64,000 nt of DNA from Bacillus sp. NTK074B (GCF_017303375.1 NZ_JAFKOH010000003.1:341919-405918); one strand, 5' to 3'; positions 44,914 through 54,971 are shown, counted from the first letter of the stretch. The notes: generated by a model from the letters alone, not told the origin. Translations and numbers: made by a program.

Positions 44914-46116
44914 TTATTCAGCCAAAGCTTCTGCTTTTAAAACTTCTGCTTTGTTTGTGCGTTCCCAAGGAAGATCAAGGTCATTACGGCCGAAGTGTCC
45001 GTAAGCAGCTGTCTGCTTGTAAATCGGACGACGAAGGTCTAACATTTTGATGATTCCTGCCGGGCGCAGATCAAAGTTATTACGAACAACGTCAATTAGA
45101 ACGTCTTCTGATACTTTACCTGTTCCGAATGTATCAACGGAGATCGATACCGGCTGTGCAACCCCTATTGCATACGCCAATTGCACTTCACATTTTTCAG
45201 CAAGTCCTGCTGCCACAATGTTCTTTGCTACATAACGTGCTGCATAAGCCGCTGAACGGTCCACTTTGGTTGCGTCCTTACCAGAGAATGCACCACCACC
45301 GTGACGAGCATATCCGCCATAAGTGTCAACAATGATTTTACGTCCTGTAAGTCCCGCATCACCTTGTGGTCCGCCGATTACGAAACGGCCAGTCGGGTTG
45401 ATGAAGTATTTTGTCTGTTCATCGATCAATTCTTTCGGTACAACGGGATCAATGACATATTCTTTCAAGTTACGCTGGATTTGCTCAAGCGTCACTTCTG
45501 GGTGATGCTGAGTGGAAATAACGATCGTGTCGATGCGGACAGGCTTATCGTTTTCATCATATTCAACGGTTACCTGCGTTTTCCCATCCGGACGCAGGTA
45601 AGGAAGGATCTCTTCTTTACGAACTTCCGTTAAACGACGGGAGATTTTGTGCGCTAGGGAAATCGGAAGAGGCATAAGCTCTTTCGTTTCATTACAAGCG
45701 AATCCGAACATCAATCCCTGGTCTCCTGCACCGATAGCATCGATTTCTTCATCGGACATTTGACCTTCCCGGGCTTCAAGCGCCTGGTCCACACCTTGAG
45801 CGATATCGGCAGACTGCTCATCGATGGAAGTCAGAACGGCACACGTTTCCGCATCAAATCCGTATTTTGCACGAGTATAACCGATTTCACGGATCGTTTC
45901 ACGGACGATTTTCGGAATATCGACATACGTATTTGTTGTAATTTCACCTGCAACCAGAACAAGACCCGTTGTAACAGATGTTTCACACGCTACACGCGCA
46001 TTCGGATCATTGGTAAGAATTGCATCAAGAATTGAATCAGAGATTTGATCACAAATTTTATCTGGATGTCCTTCGGTTACGGACTCAGATGTAAACAGAC
46101 GACGTTTAGTTGACAT
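44914..46116 (-). CDS. metK: S-adenosylmethionine synthetase
   Basis: A 400-residue methionine adenosyltransferase, a core cytoplasmic tetramer. Signatures: [20 protein letters not shown] at the start, [16 protein letters not shown] (ATP loop) and [19 protein letters not shown], all complete. It makes SAM from methionine and ATP. Transcription is controlled by an S-box riboswitch upstream. The ATG at 46116 is preferred over TTG 46119, since AGGAGG lies seven bases upstream. Confidence 0.97.
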   Translation of the reverse strand: MSTKRRLFTSESVTEGHPDKICDQISDSILDAILTNDPNARVACETSVTTGLVLVAGEITTNTYVDIPKIVRETIREIGYTRAKYGFDAETCAVLTSIDEQSADIAQGVDQALEAREGQMSDEEIDAIGAGDQGLMFGFACNETKELMPLPISLAHKISRRLTEVRKEEILPYLRPDGKTQVTVEYDENDKPVRIDTIVISTQHHPEVTLEQIQRNLKEYVIDPVVPKELIDEQTKYFINPTGRFVIGGPQGDAGLTGRKIIVDTYGGYARHGGGAFSGKDATKVDRSAAYAARYVAKNIVAAGLAEKCEVQLAYAIGVAQPVSISVDTFGTGKVSEDVLIDVVRNNFDLRPAGIIKMLDLRRPIYKQTAAYGHFGRNDLDLPWERTNKAEVLKAEALAE

Positions 46117-46261
46117 CAAGGTTCCTCCTTAAGCATATTTGTCGGAATGAATTCCAACAAAGCAGTAAACAGATACGGTACTCATTCCCTAAGTAGTATG
46201 AAGTAAACATGATTCATTTATCAATCAATCATGATTTATGTGCATATGGTCCACTATAAAC

Positions 46262-46482
46262 AGAAAAAACCCTTCCTCGGGGAAAAGCTTCAGAGGAAAG
46301 GTTTCAGATCATAGCCGCGCCTTTTCTCTCTTATCGTTCAAGGTTTTAGAGACCTTGCCTCAGTTTAGCACCTTCGCTTAATCGGATCATTTTAAGATAT
46401 GGAGATCCATTCACTATTTAGCAGGTTGCTGGGTTTCATAGGGTCTGCTCCCTCCACCAGCTCAGGATAAGAGTATCCGTTC
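46262..46482 (-). promoter_or_regulatory. SAM-I (S-box) riboswitch with terminator, upstream of metK
   Basis: Minus strand order: CTTATCCTGAGCTGGTGGAGGGA (first P1 strand and P2), ACCCTATGAAACCCAGCAACC (the hallmark), AAGGTGCTAAA, then GAACGATAAG closing P1 near 46329. A terminator CCTTTCCTC / GAGGAAGGG with TTTTTT follows at about 46266-46306. SAM binding should stop transcription before metK. Confidence 0.95.
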
Positions 46483-46490
46483 AAGGAACA

Positions 46491-46519
46491 ATGATAACGG
46501 TTAGGACAAAGGGTGTCAA
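46491..46519 (-). promoter_or_regulatory. Sigma-A promoter of the metK leader
   Basis: Consensus TTGACA, 17-bp spacer, TATCAT, just upstream of the riboswitch. Confidence 0.8.
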
Positions 46520-46713
46520 CTTTTTTTCGAATGACAGGTTTAACCAGCTATCGAGGCTGTCCCGGAATAGTCAAAGCCCGTCTAAAAATAGCCTAATTCA
46601 TCCATGAGGCTAAACATTCCTTTCACATTTACATATATATAAGAAGAAACAAGCTATTTCGGGAAGGAAAATGTGACAAAATGAAGACACATTATAAAAT
46701 TAAATAAATAGTA

Positions 46714-46741
46714 TAGACTAATAGCTCGATTGTGTTATACT
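46714..46741 (+). promoter_or_regulatory. Putative promoter of pckA
   Basis: TAGACT, 16-bp spacer, TATACT, 57 bases before the pckA start. In B. subtilis pckA is repressed by CcpN on glycolytic substrates; a CcpN site was not identified with confidence here. Confidence 0.5.
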
Positions 46742-46797
46742 ATTTTTGTAAAGTAAACGATTCCATTTAAATAAATTTATATAAAGGAAGGGTTCTA

Positions 46798-48387
46798 ATG
46801 AATTCAGTGAGCATATCTAATGAATTAACGGAATTACTTAACGGTCAAAACATCCAGGAACAATTATCTGTTTCTCAACTAGTCGAAAAGGTCCTTCAAC
46901 GAAATGAAGGCGTTTTAACTTCATCAGGTGCAATCAGAGCAGAAACTGGTAAATACACAGGACGCTCTCCTAAGGATAAATTTATTGTAGAAGAACCGAC
47001 GACGAAAGATAAAATCGAATGGGGTTCGGTCAATCAGCCGATTTCATCGGAATCATTCGATAAATTATATACGAAAGTCATCGAATACTTAAAAGAAAAA
47101 GAACAAGTATTTTCATTTAAAGGGTTTGCAGGTGCCGACCCGAAACATAGACTACCGATCCAGGTGATCAATGAATTTGCCTGGCATAATCTTTTTGCCC
47201 ACCAATTATTCATCCGCCCGGAAACAGAAGAGTTAAAGGATCATCAATCCGAATTCACCGTCATTTCAGCACCGAACTTCAAGGCTGATCCGGAAGTAGA
47301 TGGCACTCACTCTGAAACGTTCATCATCGTTTCATTTGAAAAAAGAATCGTATTGATCGGCGGAACGGAATATGCCGGTGAAATGAAGAAATCGATCTTC
47401 TCAGTGATGAACTATGTACTTCCTGAATCCGATATCCTGTCCATGCACTGTTCTTCAAACGTTGGACGTGAAGGCGATGTGGCGTTGTTCTTCGGATTAT
47501 CGGGTACCGGTAAAACGACTTTATCCGCAGACCCTAACCGCCGTTTGATCGGGGATGATGAGCACGGATGGTCCCCGAACGGTGTATTCAATATCGAAGG
47601 CGGCTGCTATGCTAAATGTATCGGGTTAACACGTGAGAAGGAGCCACAGATATTCGATGCGATCCGTTTCGGCTCCGTGCTTGAAAATGTCGTTCTGGAT
47701 GACATGTCCCGAATCCCGGATTATGATGATAACACTTTAACAGAAAACACGCGTGCTGCCTACCCCCTTCAAGCGATGGAAAACATTGTGGAGCCGAGTA
47801 TCGCAGGACACCCAAATACGATTGTATTCTTAACAGCTGATGCATTCGGGGTGTTACCTCCGATCAGCAAGCTGACCAAAGAACAGGCAATGTATCATTT
47901 CTTAAGTGGATACACATCAAAGCTTGCAGGTACAGAGCGTGGAATCACGTCACCCCAAGCCACGTTCTCAACATGCTTTGGATCTCCATTCCTTCCGCTT
48001 CCTGCCACTCGTTACGCAGAAATGCTTGGTAAGAAGATCGATGAGCACAGTGCACAGGTATTCTTAGTGAACACTGGCTGGACGGGTGGAGAATACGGTG
48101 TCGGAAACCGTATGAAGCTTTCTTACACCCGTGCCATGATTCAAGCCGCACTGGAAGGCGAACTGACCAATGTTGAAACAGCGACAGACGAAATCTTCGG
48201 CCTGAACATTCCGATTCACGTCCCTGGTGTTCCAGACGAAGTGCTTCAGCCTAAGAAGACCTGGTCCAATGAATCCTCTTATGAAGCGAAGGCAAAAGAA
48301 CTTGCTCACAAGTTCAACGAGAACTTCAAGAAATTCTCGAACGTTCCTTCTGACATCGAACAAAAAGGCGGCCCGACCGTTAAATAA
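46798..48387 (+). CDS. pckA: Phosphoenolpyruvate carboxykinase (ATP)
   Basis: A 529-residue gluconeogenic enzyme, turning oxaloacetate and ATP into PEP. Motifs: [12 protein letters not shown] (substrate loop), the P-loop [16 protein letters not shown] near residue 235, [20 protein letters not shown] (metal ligand Asp, kinase 2), and [12 protein letters not shown]. Length fits. It begins with ATG after AAAGGAAGGG. It is divergent from metK, as in B. subtilis, and ends before a palindromic terminator. Confidence 0.96.
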   Translation: MNSVSISNELTELLNGQNIQEQLSVSQLVEKVLQRNEGVLTSSGAIRAETGKYTGRSPKDKFIVEEPTTKDKIEWGSVNQPISSESFDKLYTKVIEYLKEKEQVFSFKGFAGADPKHRLPIQVINEFAWHNLFAHQLFIRPETEELKDHQSEFTVISAPNFKADPEVDGTHSETFIIVSFEKRIVLIGGTEYAGEMKKSIFSVMNYVLPESDILSMHCSSNVGREGDVALFFGLSGTGKTTLSADPNRRLIGDDEHGWSPNGVFNIEGGCYAKCIGLTREKEPQIFDAIRFGSVLENVVLDDMSRIPDYDDNTLTENTRAAYPLQAMENIVEPSIAGHPNTIVFLTADAFGVLPPISKLTKEQAMYHFLSGYTSKLAGTERGITSPQATFSTCFGSPFLPLPATRYAEMLGKKIDEHSAQVFLVNTGWTGGEYGVGNRMKLSYTRAMIQAALEGELTNVETATDEIFGLNIPIHVPGVPDEVLQPKKTWSNESSYEAKAKELAHKFNENFKKFSNVPSDIEQKGGPTVK

Positions 48388-48399
48388 ATCAACCTGACA

Positions 48400-48441
48400 T
48401 ACAAAGGTCCGTCCCTCAAAATTGAGGGACGGACCTTTGTT
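48400..48441. terminator. Palindromic terminator (GGACGGACC family) after pckA
   Basis: ACAAAGGTCCGTCCCTCAA and its complement; here the arms are in the opposite order to the copies at 27.0, 38.3 and 42.2 kb. Confidence 0.8.
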
Positions 48442-48445
48442 ATGG

Positions 48446-48595
48446 TTATAGCCCTTTTTTCCGGCCGGTGATTCTGTTGAATAAGAATACCACAACGGCG
48501 ATGATCAGTAGAACATGGATGACGGCTCCACCGATTTTAAAGATCAATCCCAGTAACCAAAGAACTAATAAAATTCCGATGATGGTCCAAAGCAT
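48446..48595 (-). CDS. Lmo0937-type small membrane protein (DUF5670-like)
   Basis: A 49-residue protein: MLWTIIGILLVLWLLGLIFK, then IGGAVIHVLLIIAVVVFLFN and a basic tail RITGRKKGL. Two membrane helices with a GxxH loop identify the widespread lmo0937 family of Gram-positive small membrane proteins. Function is unknown; some members respond to stress. The ATG follows AGGAGGAGCAC. It overlaps no other gene and faces pckA across a palindromic terminator. It is too short for many gene callers. Confidence 0.82.
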   Translation of the reverse strand: MLWTIIGILLVLWLLGLIFKIGGAVIHVLLIIAVVVFLFNRITGRKKGL

Positions 48596-48763
48596 ATGTG
48601 CTCCTCCTTAAAACTGTACTTGCTCCTAAGTTTCCCTAATAGTCGGGTTTTAAAACCATTACCAATTCCTTATTCTGTTTTCTGATTTTACTCAAAAATA
48701 ACACTTTACTAAATATTACTAATTTTGGTATGATAATGATTAAATTTTACAGGGGGAATCAAG

Positions 48764-49552
48764 ATGATCAGACAGCTTACAGAAAAAGATCATGACGGAT
48801 GCCAGCAGCTCATTCAGCAGCAGCCTGCTGAGAATTTATTCATCATCGGGGATATTGAAGCATTCGGCTATGAGCAGGATTTCCAGAAAATCTGGGGAGA
48901 TTTTGATGAGGAAGGGAACTTAAGGGGGATCCTCCTTAAATACAGGGAAAACTTCATTCCATATTCCATGGGAGAATTTGATGCGGAAGGATTCGCCACT
49001 ATTATCAACGGGACGGAAGACTACAGCATCGTTTCAGGTTTGAAACGGATTGTCACTGCAGTTGAACCCTACTTATCAAGAAGGGTCGATTCGAAGAGAC
49101 ATATGTATTATGCCAAATGCGACAGTACCTCTTCCATGGATGACCACGACCTGCCCCATGTGAAAGAGGCCACTGTCTCTGATTTACCAAAACTGGTAGC
49201 GCTTCTAAACGCCATCCCTGAATTCAGCGGAGGAAGTTTTACAGTGGAGAAAAGAAAGCACGGGATGGAAAAAGGGATTGCCCGCAGCTACTTTGTGGAA
49301 AAGGATGGACAGTTCGTTTCTTCCGCGTCCACTACGGCAGAAAATAGCATGTCCGCCATGATCGTCGCTGTCTGCACCCACCCCGAATATAAGAAAAAGG
49401 GATATGCCACAGAGTGCATGACGAAGCTTTGCCGAGACGTATTAAACGAAGGAAAAGAGCTTTGCCTTTTCTATGATAATCCTGAAGCAGGAAAGATATA
49501 TAAACGGATTGGATTTAAGGATATCGGTTACTGGTCCATGTATAAATTCTAA
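48764..49552 (+). CDS. GNAT family N-acetyltransferase
   Basis: A 262-residue acetyltransferase. The second half (~135-262) is a typical GNAT domain: VKEATVSDLPKLVALLNAIP, SAMIVAVCTHPEYKKKGYAT with the acetyl-CoA loop, and AGKIYKRIGFKDIGYWSM. The first half is a degenerate, likely second GNAT-like domain. Substrate unknown. AGGGGGAATC precedes the ATG and a TATGATAAT promoter box lies just before. A strong terminator follows. Confidence 0.85.
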   Translation: MIRQLTEKDHDGCQQLIQQQPAENLFIIGDIEAFGYEQDFQKIWGDFDEEGNLRGILLKYRENFIPYSMGEFDAEGFATIINGTEDYSIVSGLKRIVTAVEPYLSRRVDSKRHMYYAKCDSTSSMDDHDLPHVKEATVSDLPKLVALLNAIPEFSGGSFTVEKRKHGMEKGIARSYFVEKDGQFVSSASTTAENSMSAMIVAVCTHPEYKKKGYATECMTKLCRDVLNEGKELCLFYDNPEAGKIYKRIGFKDIGYWSMYKF

Positions 49553-49559
49553 ATAATAA

Positions 49560-49592
49560 AAGTGGATTCCTAAAAATAGGAATCCACTTTTA
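49560..49592. terminator. Terminator between the GNAT gene and bioY
   Basis: Stem AAAAGTGGATTCCTA / TAGGAATCCACTTTT, bidirectional. Confidence 0.88.
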
Positions 49593-49593
49593 C

Positions 49594-50157
49594 TTATGCG
49601 GCCACTTTCCGATTCTGAATCAATTTCGCCTGAACTAACCGCTTCCTGACCGTAATTCCTATCCAGCTTGCCAGGAACGCTTTGATCAAACCGACTACGA
49701 TAAACGGATAAACCCCCGCTGCCATCGCCTGGCTCCAGCCGAGATCCGCTACGAATTTCAGTTGAATGGTGCCCAGTATCAATGTAATGATCATTCCAAC
49801 CGTATTGGCGATCATCGCCATAGGGATGGTGAACTTCGTCTTCTCAAGAATAAGACCTGTAAAGAAAGCCGCTGCGATAAAGCCGAAGATATAGCCGCCT
49901 GTCGGTCCGACAAGCACTTGTGCTCCCCCGCTGAACCCTGCAAACACAGGTACTCCGACAGCACCGAGTGCCGCATAACAAATCAATGACAATGCTCCAT
50001 ATCTGCTACCAAGGATCGTAGCCGTGATTCCGACAGCCAGTGTCTGCCCGCTGATGGGTACGAGTGGCAGTGGTATTTCAATCTGTGCGAAAATCCCTGT
50101 CATCGCTGCAAAGATGGCACAGTGGATGATCATCCGTAATTTTTCTCCATTCATCAT
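49594..50157 (-). CDS. bioY: Biotin ECF transporter S-component BioY
   Basis: A 187-residue substrate-binding membrane protein of an energy-coupling factor transporter, with six hydrophobic helices. BioY hallmarks: FAQIEIPLPLVPISGQTLAV and VFAGFSGGAQVLVGPTGGYIFGF. The ATPase modules (EcfAAT) are not in the window, as is usual. ATG codons at 50157 and 50154 are both plausible (GGGGG five or eight bases upstream). A BirA operator upstream implies repression by biotinylated BirA when biotin is plentiful. Confidence 0.93.
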   Translation of the reverse strand: MMNGEKLRMIIHCAIFAAMTGIFAQIEIPLPLVPISGQTLAVGITATILGSRYGALSLICYAALGAVGVPVFAGFSGGAQVLVGPTGGYIFGFIAAAFFTGLILEKTKFTIPMAMIANTVGMIITLILGTIQLKFVADLGWSQAMAAGVYPFIVVGLIKAFLASWIGITVRKRLVQAKLIQNRKVAA

Positions 50158-50174
50158 CTTATCCCCCTATTGTA

Positions 50175-50203
50175 TGTAAACTACATATAACAATAAGTTA
50201 ACA
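50175..50203 (-). promoter_or_regulatory. BirA (biotin repressor) operator upstream of bioY
   Basis: TGTTAAC, 15 bases, GTTTACA on the minus strand is a clear match to the Gram-positive BirA box (TGTwAAC, ~15 nt, GTTwACA). It lies 18 bases before the bioY start. Confidence 0.85.
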
Positions 50204-50402
50204 CATAACAAAGGCATTGGGGAAGAAAATGTTTAATTTTTGTTTACACCCATTGTTTTCTATTATTCGGGGCATATATATTTCATATCTTTTTTTCTTG
50301 TCATAAGTTTCATGGCAATATTAGCTGATTAAGGCTGCCAACAGGAATTATCACCCTTGTCCCATCTCCTTAATAGTAATAGTAGGTACTTTCTGCGTAA
50401 TG

Positions 50403-50516
50403 TCATTTAATGCATGTACACGCCGCTTCCGTTTCATAGAGGACATGTTTGCACTGGGCCTGAATGCTCTTCACTTCTTTCTCAAGATCCATGATCCTTT
50501 CGTGCAGAATCAACAT
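50403..50516 (-). CDS. Very small putative Cys-containing protein
   Basis: A 37-codon frame: MLILHERIMDLEKEVKSIQA, then QCKHVLYETEAACTCIK. The first part is a short coiled coil and the end has C-x-H and C-x-C, possibly metal-binding. The ribosome site (AGAAAGAA) is weak and no family is recognised, so this may be a chance frame or a remnant. The remaining 50204-50402 and 50517-50715 shows nothing convincing. Confidence 0.3.
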   Translation of the reverse strand: MLILHERIMDLEKEVKSIQAQCKHVLYETEAACTCIK

Positions 50517-50720
50517 TTCTTTCTAAAACATGAGAATATACGAACCATCATTACCGGTAGAGGTTTGATCCTTTTTCAACGGACTCCTTCGCCTTTTCTT
50601 GCAACCCTTTTTCCCTCTTAAACCCCACATAAGGAATATCAAACACTTTTAAAAAAAGAAACATGTTCACGTACAAGCCTGAATATCTTTTGAATATGTG
50701 CACAGTGAAGGAGGAGAAAT

Positions 50721-51053
50721 ATGAAACGTCTGATTGTATTGCTATTATGCGTATGTGTATTGAGTGCGTGCGGAGAAAAAAAGCCTGCATCCTATGAGCT
50801 ATGCGGATATGGGGATATGATGGTGGTGAACGACAAGGAGTATGTGAAGGTATCCATAGAGAAGAAGCTGACCCTCGAGAAAAAGATCGGGTCCATCAAA
50901 GAAAAGATCGAAACCAAGTATCATCCGGTGAAGGACTTTACGGCAAATACATTAGCAGAAGGAACACCTATTTATAGTGTGAAGGACCATAAAGATTATC
51001 TTATTGCTCAAACGAAGGATAACCGTTACCTGTTGTATGAGAAAATTAACTAA
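50721..51053 (+). CDS. Hypothetical lipoprotein (110 aa)
   Basis: A 110-residue predicted lipoprotein. MKRLIVLLLCVCVLSACGEK carries a lipobox LSAC (Cys17). The mature part starts with a cysteine motif ELCGYGDMMVVNDKEYVKV and is rich in Lys and Glu, with a beta-strand pattern (VKDFTANTLAEGTPIYSVK, RYLLYEKIN). No known domain seen. GGAGGAG precedes the ATG. It ends before a bidirectional hairpin GAGTGGCTGC / GCAGCCACTC shared with ytmB. Confidence 0.72.
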   Translation: MKRLIVLLLCVCVLSACGEKKPASYELCGYGDMMVVNDKEYVKVSIEKKLTLEKKIGSIKEKIETKYHPVKDFTANTLAEGTPIYSVKDHKDYLIAQTKDNRYLLYEKIN

Positions 51054-51086
51054 AACGAGTGGCTGCCTGCAGCCACTCGTTTTAGT
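51053..51086. terminator. Bidirectional terminator between lipoprotein and ytmB
   Basis: AACTAAAACGAGTGGCTGC and its complement GCAGCCACTCGTTTTAGTT form a near-perfect palindrome overlapping both stop codons. Confidence 0.8.
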
Positions 51087-51328
51087 TAATTCGTCCTGTT
51101 CAGGGAGATCAACCGGTAGAAGATCGTCGTGACCCCATCCTTCCACTCCATCTTCTCAATCTTTCCGAAGCCGATCGGATCACTATGTTTTGACTTTCTC
51201 ACATCAACGGGGATATGCATCGGAAATAGACGATATCCTGATTTTTGAAGTTGAAAGAGATTCCCTTCTCTTCTTTCTTCTTTCCCTTTTGTCACAATCA
51301 TCGTGTTAAGCTCTAAGCCCATGCCCAT
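51086..51328 (-). CDS. ytmB: DUF2584 family protein YtmB
   Basis: An 80-residue protein of the Bacillus YtmB (DUF2584) family: GMGLELNTMIVTKGKEERR, then GYRLFPMHIPVDVRKSKHSD and ending TIFYRLISLNRTN. Small all-beta composition. Function unknown. The ATG at 51328 is selected by family length and GAGGT at eight bases; 51343 is an alternative. It follows ytmA on the same strand by 44 bases, likely one transcript, as in B. subtilis. Confidence 0.87.
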   Translation of the reverse strand: MGMGLELNTMIVTKGKEERREGNLFQLQKSGYRLFPMHIPVDVRKSKHSDPIGFGKIEKMEWKDGVTTIFYRLISLNRTN

Positions 51329-51372
51329 CTTGTATGACCTCAATCCTTTTTAATCTCAACATACACCACTGA

Positions 51373-52155
51373 CTATTGGTCCTTCATCCAGGAACAGAGC
51401 AGGGAAACGATCTGTTGGTTCTTTCTCGGCGGAAAATAGTGGGTGAACTCTTTGAAGTAATGGGACGTGACCGGTTTTCCGAGCTCCTTCAGTCTTTTTT
51501 CTAATCTATATGCATGCTCCACAGAAACGTTCTGATCTTTTTCACCGTGAATGATCAATACCGGTGCCTCTAACTTCTCGAGTGAATAGAGAGGCGTTCG
51601 CCATTCATACCTTTCAGGAACTTTATTGGGGCTGCCCCCGATCACTCTCTTCATCATCCTGCGGAGATCCCTTCGCTCCTCATAGGTAAGGAACATATCC
51701 GACACGCCTCCCCATGTGACGATGGACGTGATGTCGCTGCACTCGATTCCCGTCATGAGAGCCATGACACCCCCTCTGGAAAAGCCGAATACATGGATGC
51801 GGTTTCTGTCTGTGCGCGGATGGTTCTTAAGCAATTCCACCCCGGAAAGTGCATCTTCCCGGTCATCCCCCGCAAAGTCTTCATTCCCTTCACCACCGAG
51901 GTTCCCTCTGTAATAGGGAGCAAAGACAATGAAGCCGTGGGAGGCGAACTGGGCGATCCGTGCCGGCCTGACCATTCCCACCCCTTTAATTCCCCCTCTT
52001 AAATATAGGAAGGCATCATGCTTCCCCTTCAGAACAGGTTCCGCGAGCAATCCCTTCACCCTGAGCCCAGACGATATATAAGTGACCTCATACAATTCCA
52101 CACGTGGATTTGGAGAGGGAAACAATATTTTTTTCACAATACTTCCGTCTCTCAT
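51373..52155 (-). CDS. ytmA: Alpha/beta hydrolase, S9-like, YtmA
   Basis: A 260-residue alpha/beta hydrolase related to prolyl oligopeptidase-type esterases. Nucleophile elbow HVFGFSRGGVMALM (Ser near residue 124, G-x-S-x-G), acid in VLIIHGEKDQNVSVEHA, catalytic His in EFTHYFPP. No signal peptide. Substrate unknown. Predicted operon with ytmB; divergent from ytlA. AGGAAGAG precedes the ATG. Confidence 0.88.
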   Translation of the reverse strand: MRDGSIVKKILFPSPNPRVELYEVTYISSGLRVKGLLAEPVLKGKHDAFLYLRGGIKGVGMVRPARIAQFASHGFIVFAPYYRGNLGGEGNEDFAGDDREDALSGVELLKNHPRTDRNRIHVFGFSRGGVMALMTGIECSDITSIVTWGGVSDMFLTYEERRDLRRMMKRVIGGSPNKVPERYEWRTPLYSLEKLEAPVLIIHGEKDQNVSVEHAYRLEKRLKELGKPVTSHYFKEFTHYFPPRKNQQIVSLLCSWMKDQ

Positions 52156-52344
52156 ATTCTCTTCCTTTCAAAACGTGCATTGGGTCATCACACATTTTTC
52201 ATCCTTTACATAGAATACTTTAGCCAATTGAATAGGCAACAGCTTTATGATCATCCTACCCTAATGCCTGATAGATAAACAAGGCAACAGCTGCACTCAT
52301 CCCAACTATTGATTATCCGCTAGAACTAAAGGAGGAAGATTGAA

Positions 52345-53346
52345 TTGAGAAAATGGCTTCAAACTGGTTTAGGTATACTCCTTATTTTCACGTTGACGAT
52401 CGGCTTGACCGCCTGTGGAGAAAAAGAAGAAACCATGCAAAAGGTCCGGGTAGCAGAAGTGACACGCTCAATCTTCTACGCACCTGAGTATGTGGCAATA
52501 GAAAAAGGGTTCTTCAAAGACGAGGGGATCGACATTGAACTGACCACTACGTGGGGCGGGGATAAGACCATGACCACCTTATTATCGGGTGGTGCGGACG
52601 TTGCTTTGGTCGGCTCGGAAACCTCCATCTATGTCCATGCTCAAGGGTCCGATGATCCTGTCATCAACTTTGCCCAATTGACCCAGACCGACGGAACGTT
52701 TCTCGTTTCAAGGGAAAAAGTCGAGAACTTTGAATGGGATCTGCTCAAGGGTTCCACCTTTCTCGGTCAGCGGAAAGGCGGAATGCCGCAAATGGTCGGT
52801 GAGTTCGTGTTAAAGAATCACGGCATCGATCCTAAAAACGATTTAAATCTCATCCAGAACATCGATTTCGCCAACATTGCCAACGCCTTTGCATCCGGTA
52901 CTGGAGATTACGTCCAATTATTCGAACCGACAGCTTCCATCTTTGAACAAGAAGGAAAAGGGCATATCGTCGCTTCTTTTGGCACGGAATCAGGCCATGT
53001 TCCTTACACCACTTTCATGTCTAAAGACAGCTATATGAAAGAGAACAAAGAAACAGTGGAAAAGTTCACGAAAGCCTTATACAAAGCGCAGCAATGGGTG
53101 GAAGAAAACTCGGCAGCCGACATCGCCAAGGTAATTCAACCATATTTTGAAGACACGGAACTGGACTTGATTGAAACCGTTGTGGACCGCTATAAATCAC
53201 AAGGTTCCTATGCCACTGATCCGATTCTTGACGAAGACGAGTGGAACAATCTCCAAGCCATCATGGATGAAGCAGGAGAACTCCCCCAAACCGTCGATCA
53301 CGAAACGCTTGTAAACACATCCATCGCTGAAAAAGCGGCAGAGTAA
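52345..53346 (+). CDS. ytlA: ABC transporter substrate-binding lipoprotein YtlA (SsuA/NMT1 family)
   Basis: A 333-residue lipoprotein: signal MRKWLQTGLGILLIFTLTIG with the lipobox LTAC (Cys ~24), then an SsuA/NMT1 periplasmic-binding fold with AEVTRSIFYAPEYVAIEKGF and GGADVALVGSETSIY. The family binds aliphatic sulfonates, nitrate or thiamine precursors; the exact ligand here is unknown. It begins with TTG ten bases after GGAGGAAG. The first gene of the ytlACD importer operon. Confidence 0.88.
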   Translation: MRKWLQTGLGILLIFTLTIGLTACGEKEETMQKVRVAEVTRSIFYAPEYVAIEKGFFKDEGIDIELTTTWGGDKTMTTLLSGGADVALVGSETSIYVHAQGSDDPVINFAQLTQTDGTFLVSREKVENFEWDLLKGSTFLGQRKGGMPQMVGEFVLKNHGIDPKNDLNLIQNIDFANIANAFASGTGDYVQLFEPTASIFEQEGKGHIVASFGTESGHVPYTTFMSKDSYMKENKETVEKFTKALYKAQQWVEENSAADIAKVIQPYFEDTELDLIETVVDRYKSQGSYATDPILDEDEWNNLQAIMDEAGELPQTVDHETLVNTSIAEKAAE

Positions 53347-53413
53347 TATCGGGGGGGCTGACTTCACACGTCAGCCCTTCCCTTGTAAAAAAAGAGAATG
53401 GAGGCTTATCATA

Positions 53414-54190
53414 GTGAATTTTCTAAGAATTGATTCTGTCCACCATACCTATTTTTCACCGAAAACAGCCACCCATGCCCTCAGAGACATCACATTACAG
53501 GTAGATGAAGGAGAATTCGTCTCTTTCATTGGTCCCTCAGGATGCGGCAAAACGACTTTACTTTCCATTGTCGCAGGACTCATTAAGCCGACAGAAGGAA
53601 CGGTAACGTTAAGGAATAAGCCCATAAGAACGATGAAAAAGAAACTGGGTTATATGCTGCAGCAGGATTATCTGTTTCCCTGGAAAACAATCGAAGAGAA
53701 TATTTTGTTGGGGTTGACCATCATGGGCACCCTGACTGAGGAAAAGCGCAGCGAGGCTCACTCGCTATTGAACGAAATGGGGCTTGAAGGGGTTGGATCA
53801 TCCTATCCCCGGGAACTCTCCGGAGGGATGAGGCAGAGGGTCGCGCTGATCCGTACACTCATCACCGAACCTCATTTGCTTCTCCTGGATGAACCTTTCT
53901 CCGCTCTTGATTATCAAACGAAATTAAAATTGGAGGATCTGGTGTTTTCCACCTTGAAGTCTTTCGGTAAAACAGCCATCCTCGTCACCCATGATATCGG
54001 GGAAGCCATCTCCATGAGTGACCGGATCATTTTATTCGGCACGAAACCGGGTCATATCCACAGCATTTTCGAAGTACCATCACAATTAAAAGAAATGATG
54101 CCCTTTGAAGTCCGGAACCATGCAGCATACCCGGAATTTTTCCAATCTATTTGGAAGGAGCTTGAAAAACTTGAATCACGAACGCATTAA
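53414..54190 (+). CDS. ytlC: ABC transporter ATP-binding protein YtlC
   Basis: A 258-residue ABC ATPase of the nitrate/sulfonate/taurine class. Walker [14 protein letters not shown]-loop [12 protein letters not shown], signature [13 protein letters not shown], Walker [13 protein letters not shown] and the H-loop VTHDIGEA are all intact. It powers import with YtlD. Start is GTG, nine bases after GGAGG. Its end overlaps the beginning of ytlD by ~20 bases. Confidence 0.92.
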   Translation: MNFLRIDSVHHTYFSPKTATHALRDITLQVDEGEFVSFIGPSGCGKTTLLSIVAGLIKPTEGTVTLRNKPIRTMKKKLGYMLQQDYLFPWKTIEENILLGLTIMGTLTEEKRSEAHSLLNEMGLEGVGSSYPRELSGGMRQRVALIRTLITEPHLLLLDEPFSALDYQTKLKLEDLVFSTLKSFGKTAILVTHDIGEAISMSDRIILFGTKPGHIHSIFEVPSQLKEMMPFEVRNHAAYPEFFQSIWKELEKLESRTH

Positions 54191-54971
54191 TCAAAAGCAT
54201 CGGGAATATATCCATTCACTGAAAAAAGAGCAGCGGTGGGTTTGGTTCTATCAAGCTCTCATATTCACCGTGTTTTTCTCGTTATGGGAGATAGCCAGTC
54301 GAAACAGCTGGGTGGATCCCCTCATCTTCAGTTCCCCTTCGAAAATAGGGAGATTATTCATTGTGAAAATGGGAGACGGGACCCTGTTAGCCAATCTGTC
54401 CGTCACCCTTGGTGAAACCGTGATAGGTTTCATCCTCGGCACTCTCCTTGGTACCATGCTTGCCGCCTTGTTATGGTGGTCACCGTTTCTCTCAAAAGTA
54501 CTGGATCCGTATCTCGTCATCCTGAACGCCATGCCCAAGGTGGCACTCGGCCCGATATTGATCGTGGGACTGGGCCCGGGCTTCACTTCGATCATTGCCA
54601 TGGGGACCGTCATTTCCGTCATCATCACCACTATCGTCGTCTATACATCCTTTCGGGAAGTGGATCCCAATTACTTAAAGGTGATGCAGACCTTCGGGGC
54701 AAAAAGGGGCCAGATGTTCAAAGAAGTCATTCTCCCCGCCTCCTTTCCTACAATCATCTCGACTTTGAAAGTCAATGTAGGGCTGTCTTGGGTAGGAGTC
54801 ATCGTGGGTGAATTCCTTGTTTCCGCCAAAGGACTTGGTTATATGATCATCTACGGCTTCCAGGTCTTTAACTTTACCCTTGTCCTGCTCTCACTCCTGG
54901 TGATTGCCGTATTCGCCACGATTATGTATAAACTGGTGGAAATACTTGAGAAGAAATGGATCAAATCTTAA
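54171..54971 (+). CDS. ytlD: ABC transporter permease YtlD
   Basis: A 266-residue BPD-type inner membrane permease with about six helices. The EAA loop is [20 protein letters not shown] near residue 185. It completes the SsuABC-like importer with YtlA and YtlC. The start is TTG at 54171 ([15 protein letters not shown]), chosen because AAGGAG lies ten bases upstream inside ytlC; the frame is open further upstream without a ribosome site. The stop overlaps the convergent ytkD stop by 11 bases. Confidence 0.88.
   Translation: MNHERINQKHREYIHSLKKEQRWVWFYQALIFTVFFSLWEIASRNSWVDPLIFSSPSKIGRLFIVKMGDGTLLANLSVTLGETVIGFILGTLLGTMLAALLWWSPFLSKVLDPYLVILNAMPKVALGPILIVGLGPGFTSIIAMGTVISVIITTIVVYTSFREVDPNYLKVMQTFGAKRGQMFKEVILPASFPTIISTLKVNVGLSWVGVIVGEFLVSAKGLGYMIIYGFQVFNFTLVLLSLLVIAVFATIMYKLVEILEKKWIKS

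Noticed and set aside
50551..50790. 79-codon minus-strand frame upstream of the lipoprotein
   Set aside because: Overlaps the start of the well-supported 50721 lipoprotein gene and has no ribosome site; only its last ~35 codons look protein-like.
52160..52340. TPP or other riboswitch upstream of ytlACD
   Set aside because: No conserved aptamer core was found and no terminator lies before ytlA; ligand cannot be inferred that way.
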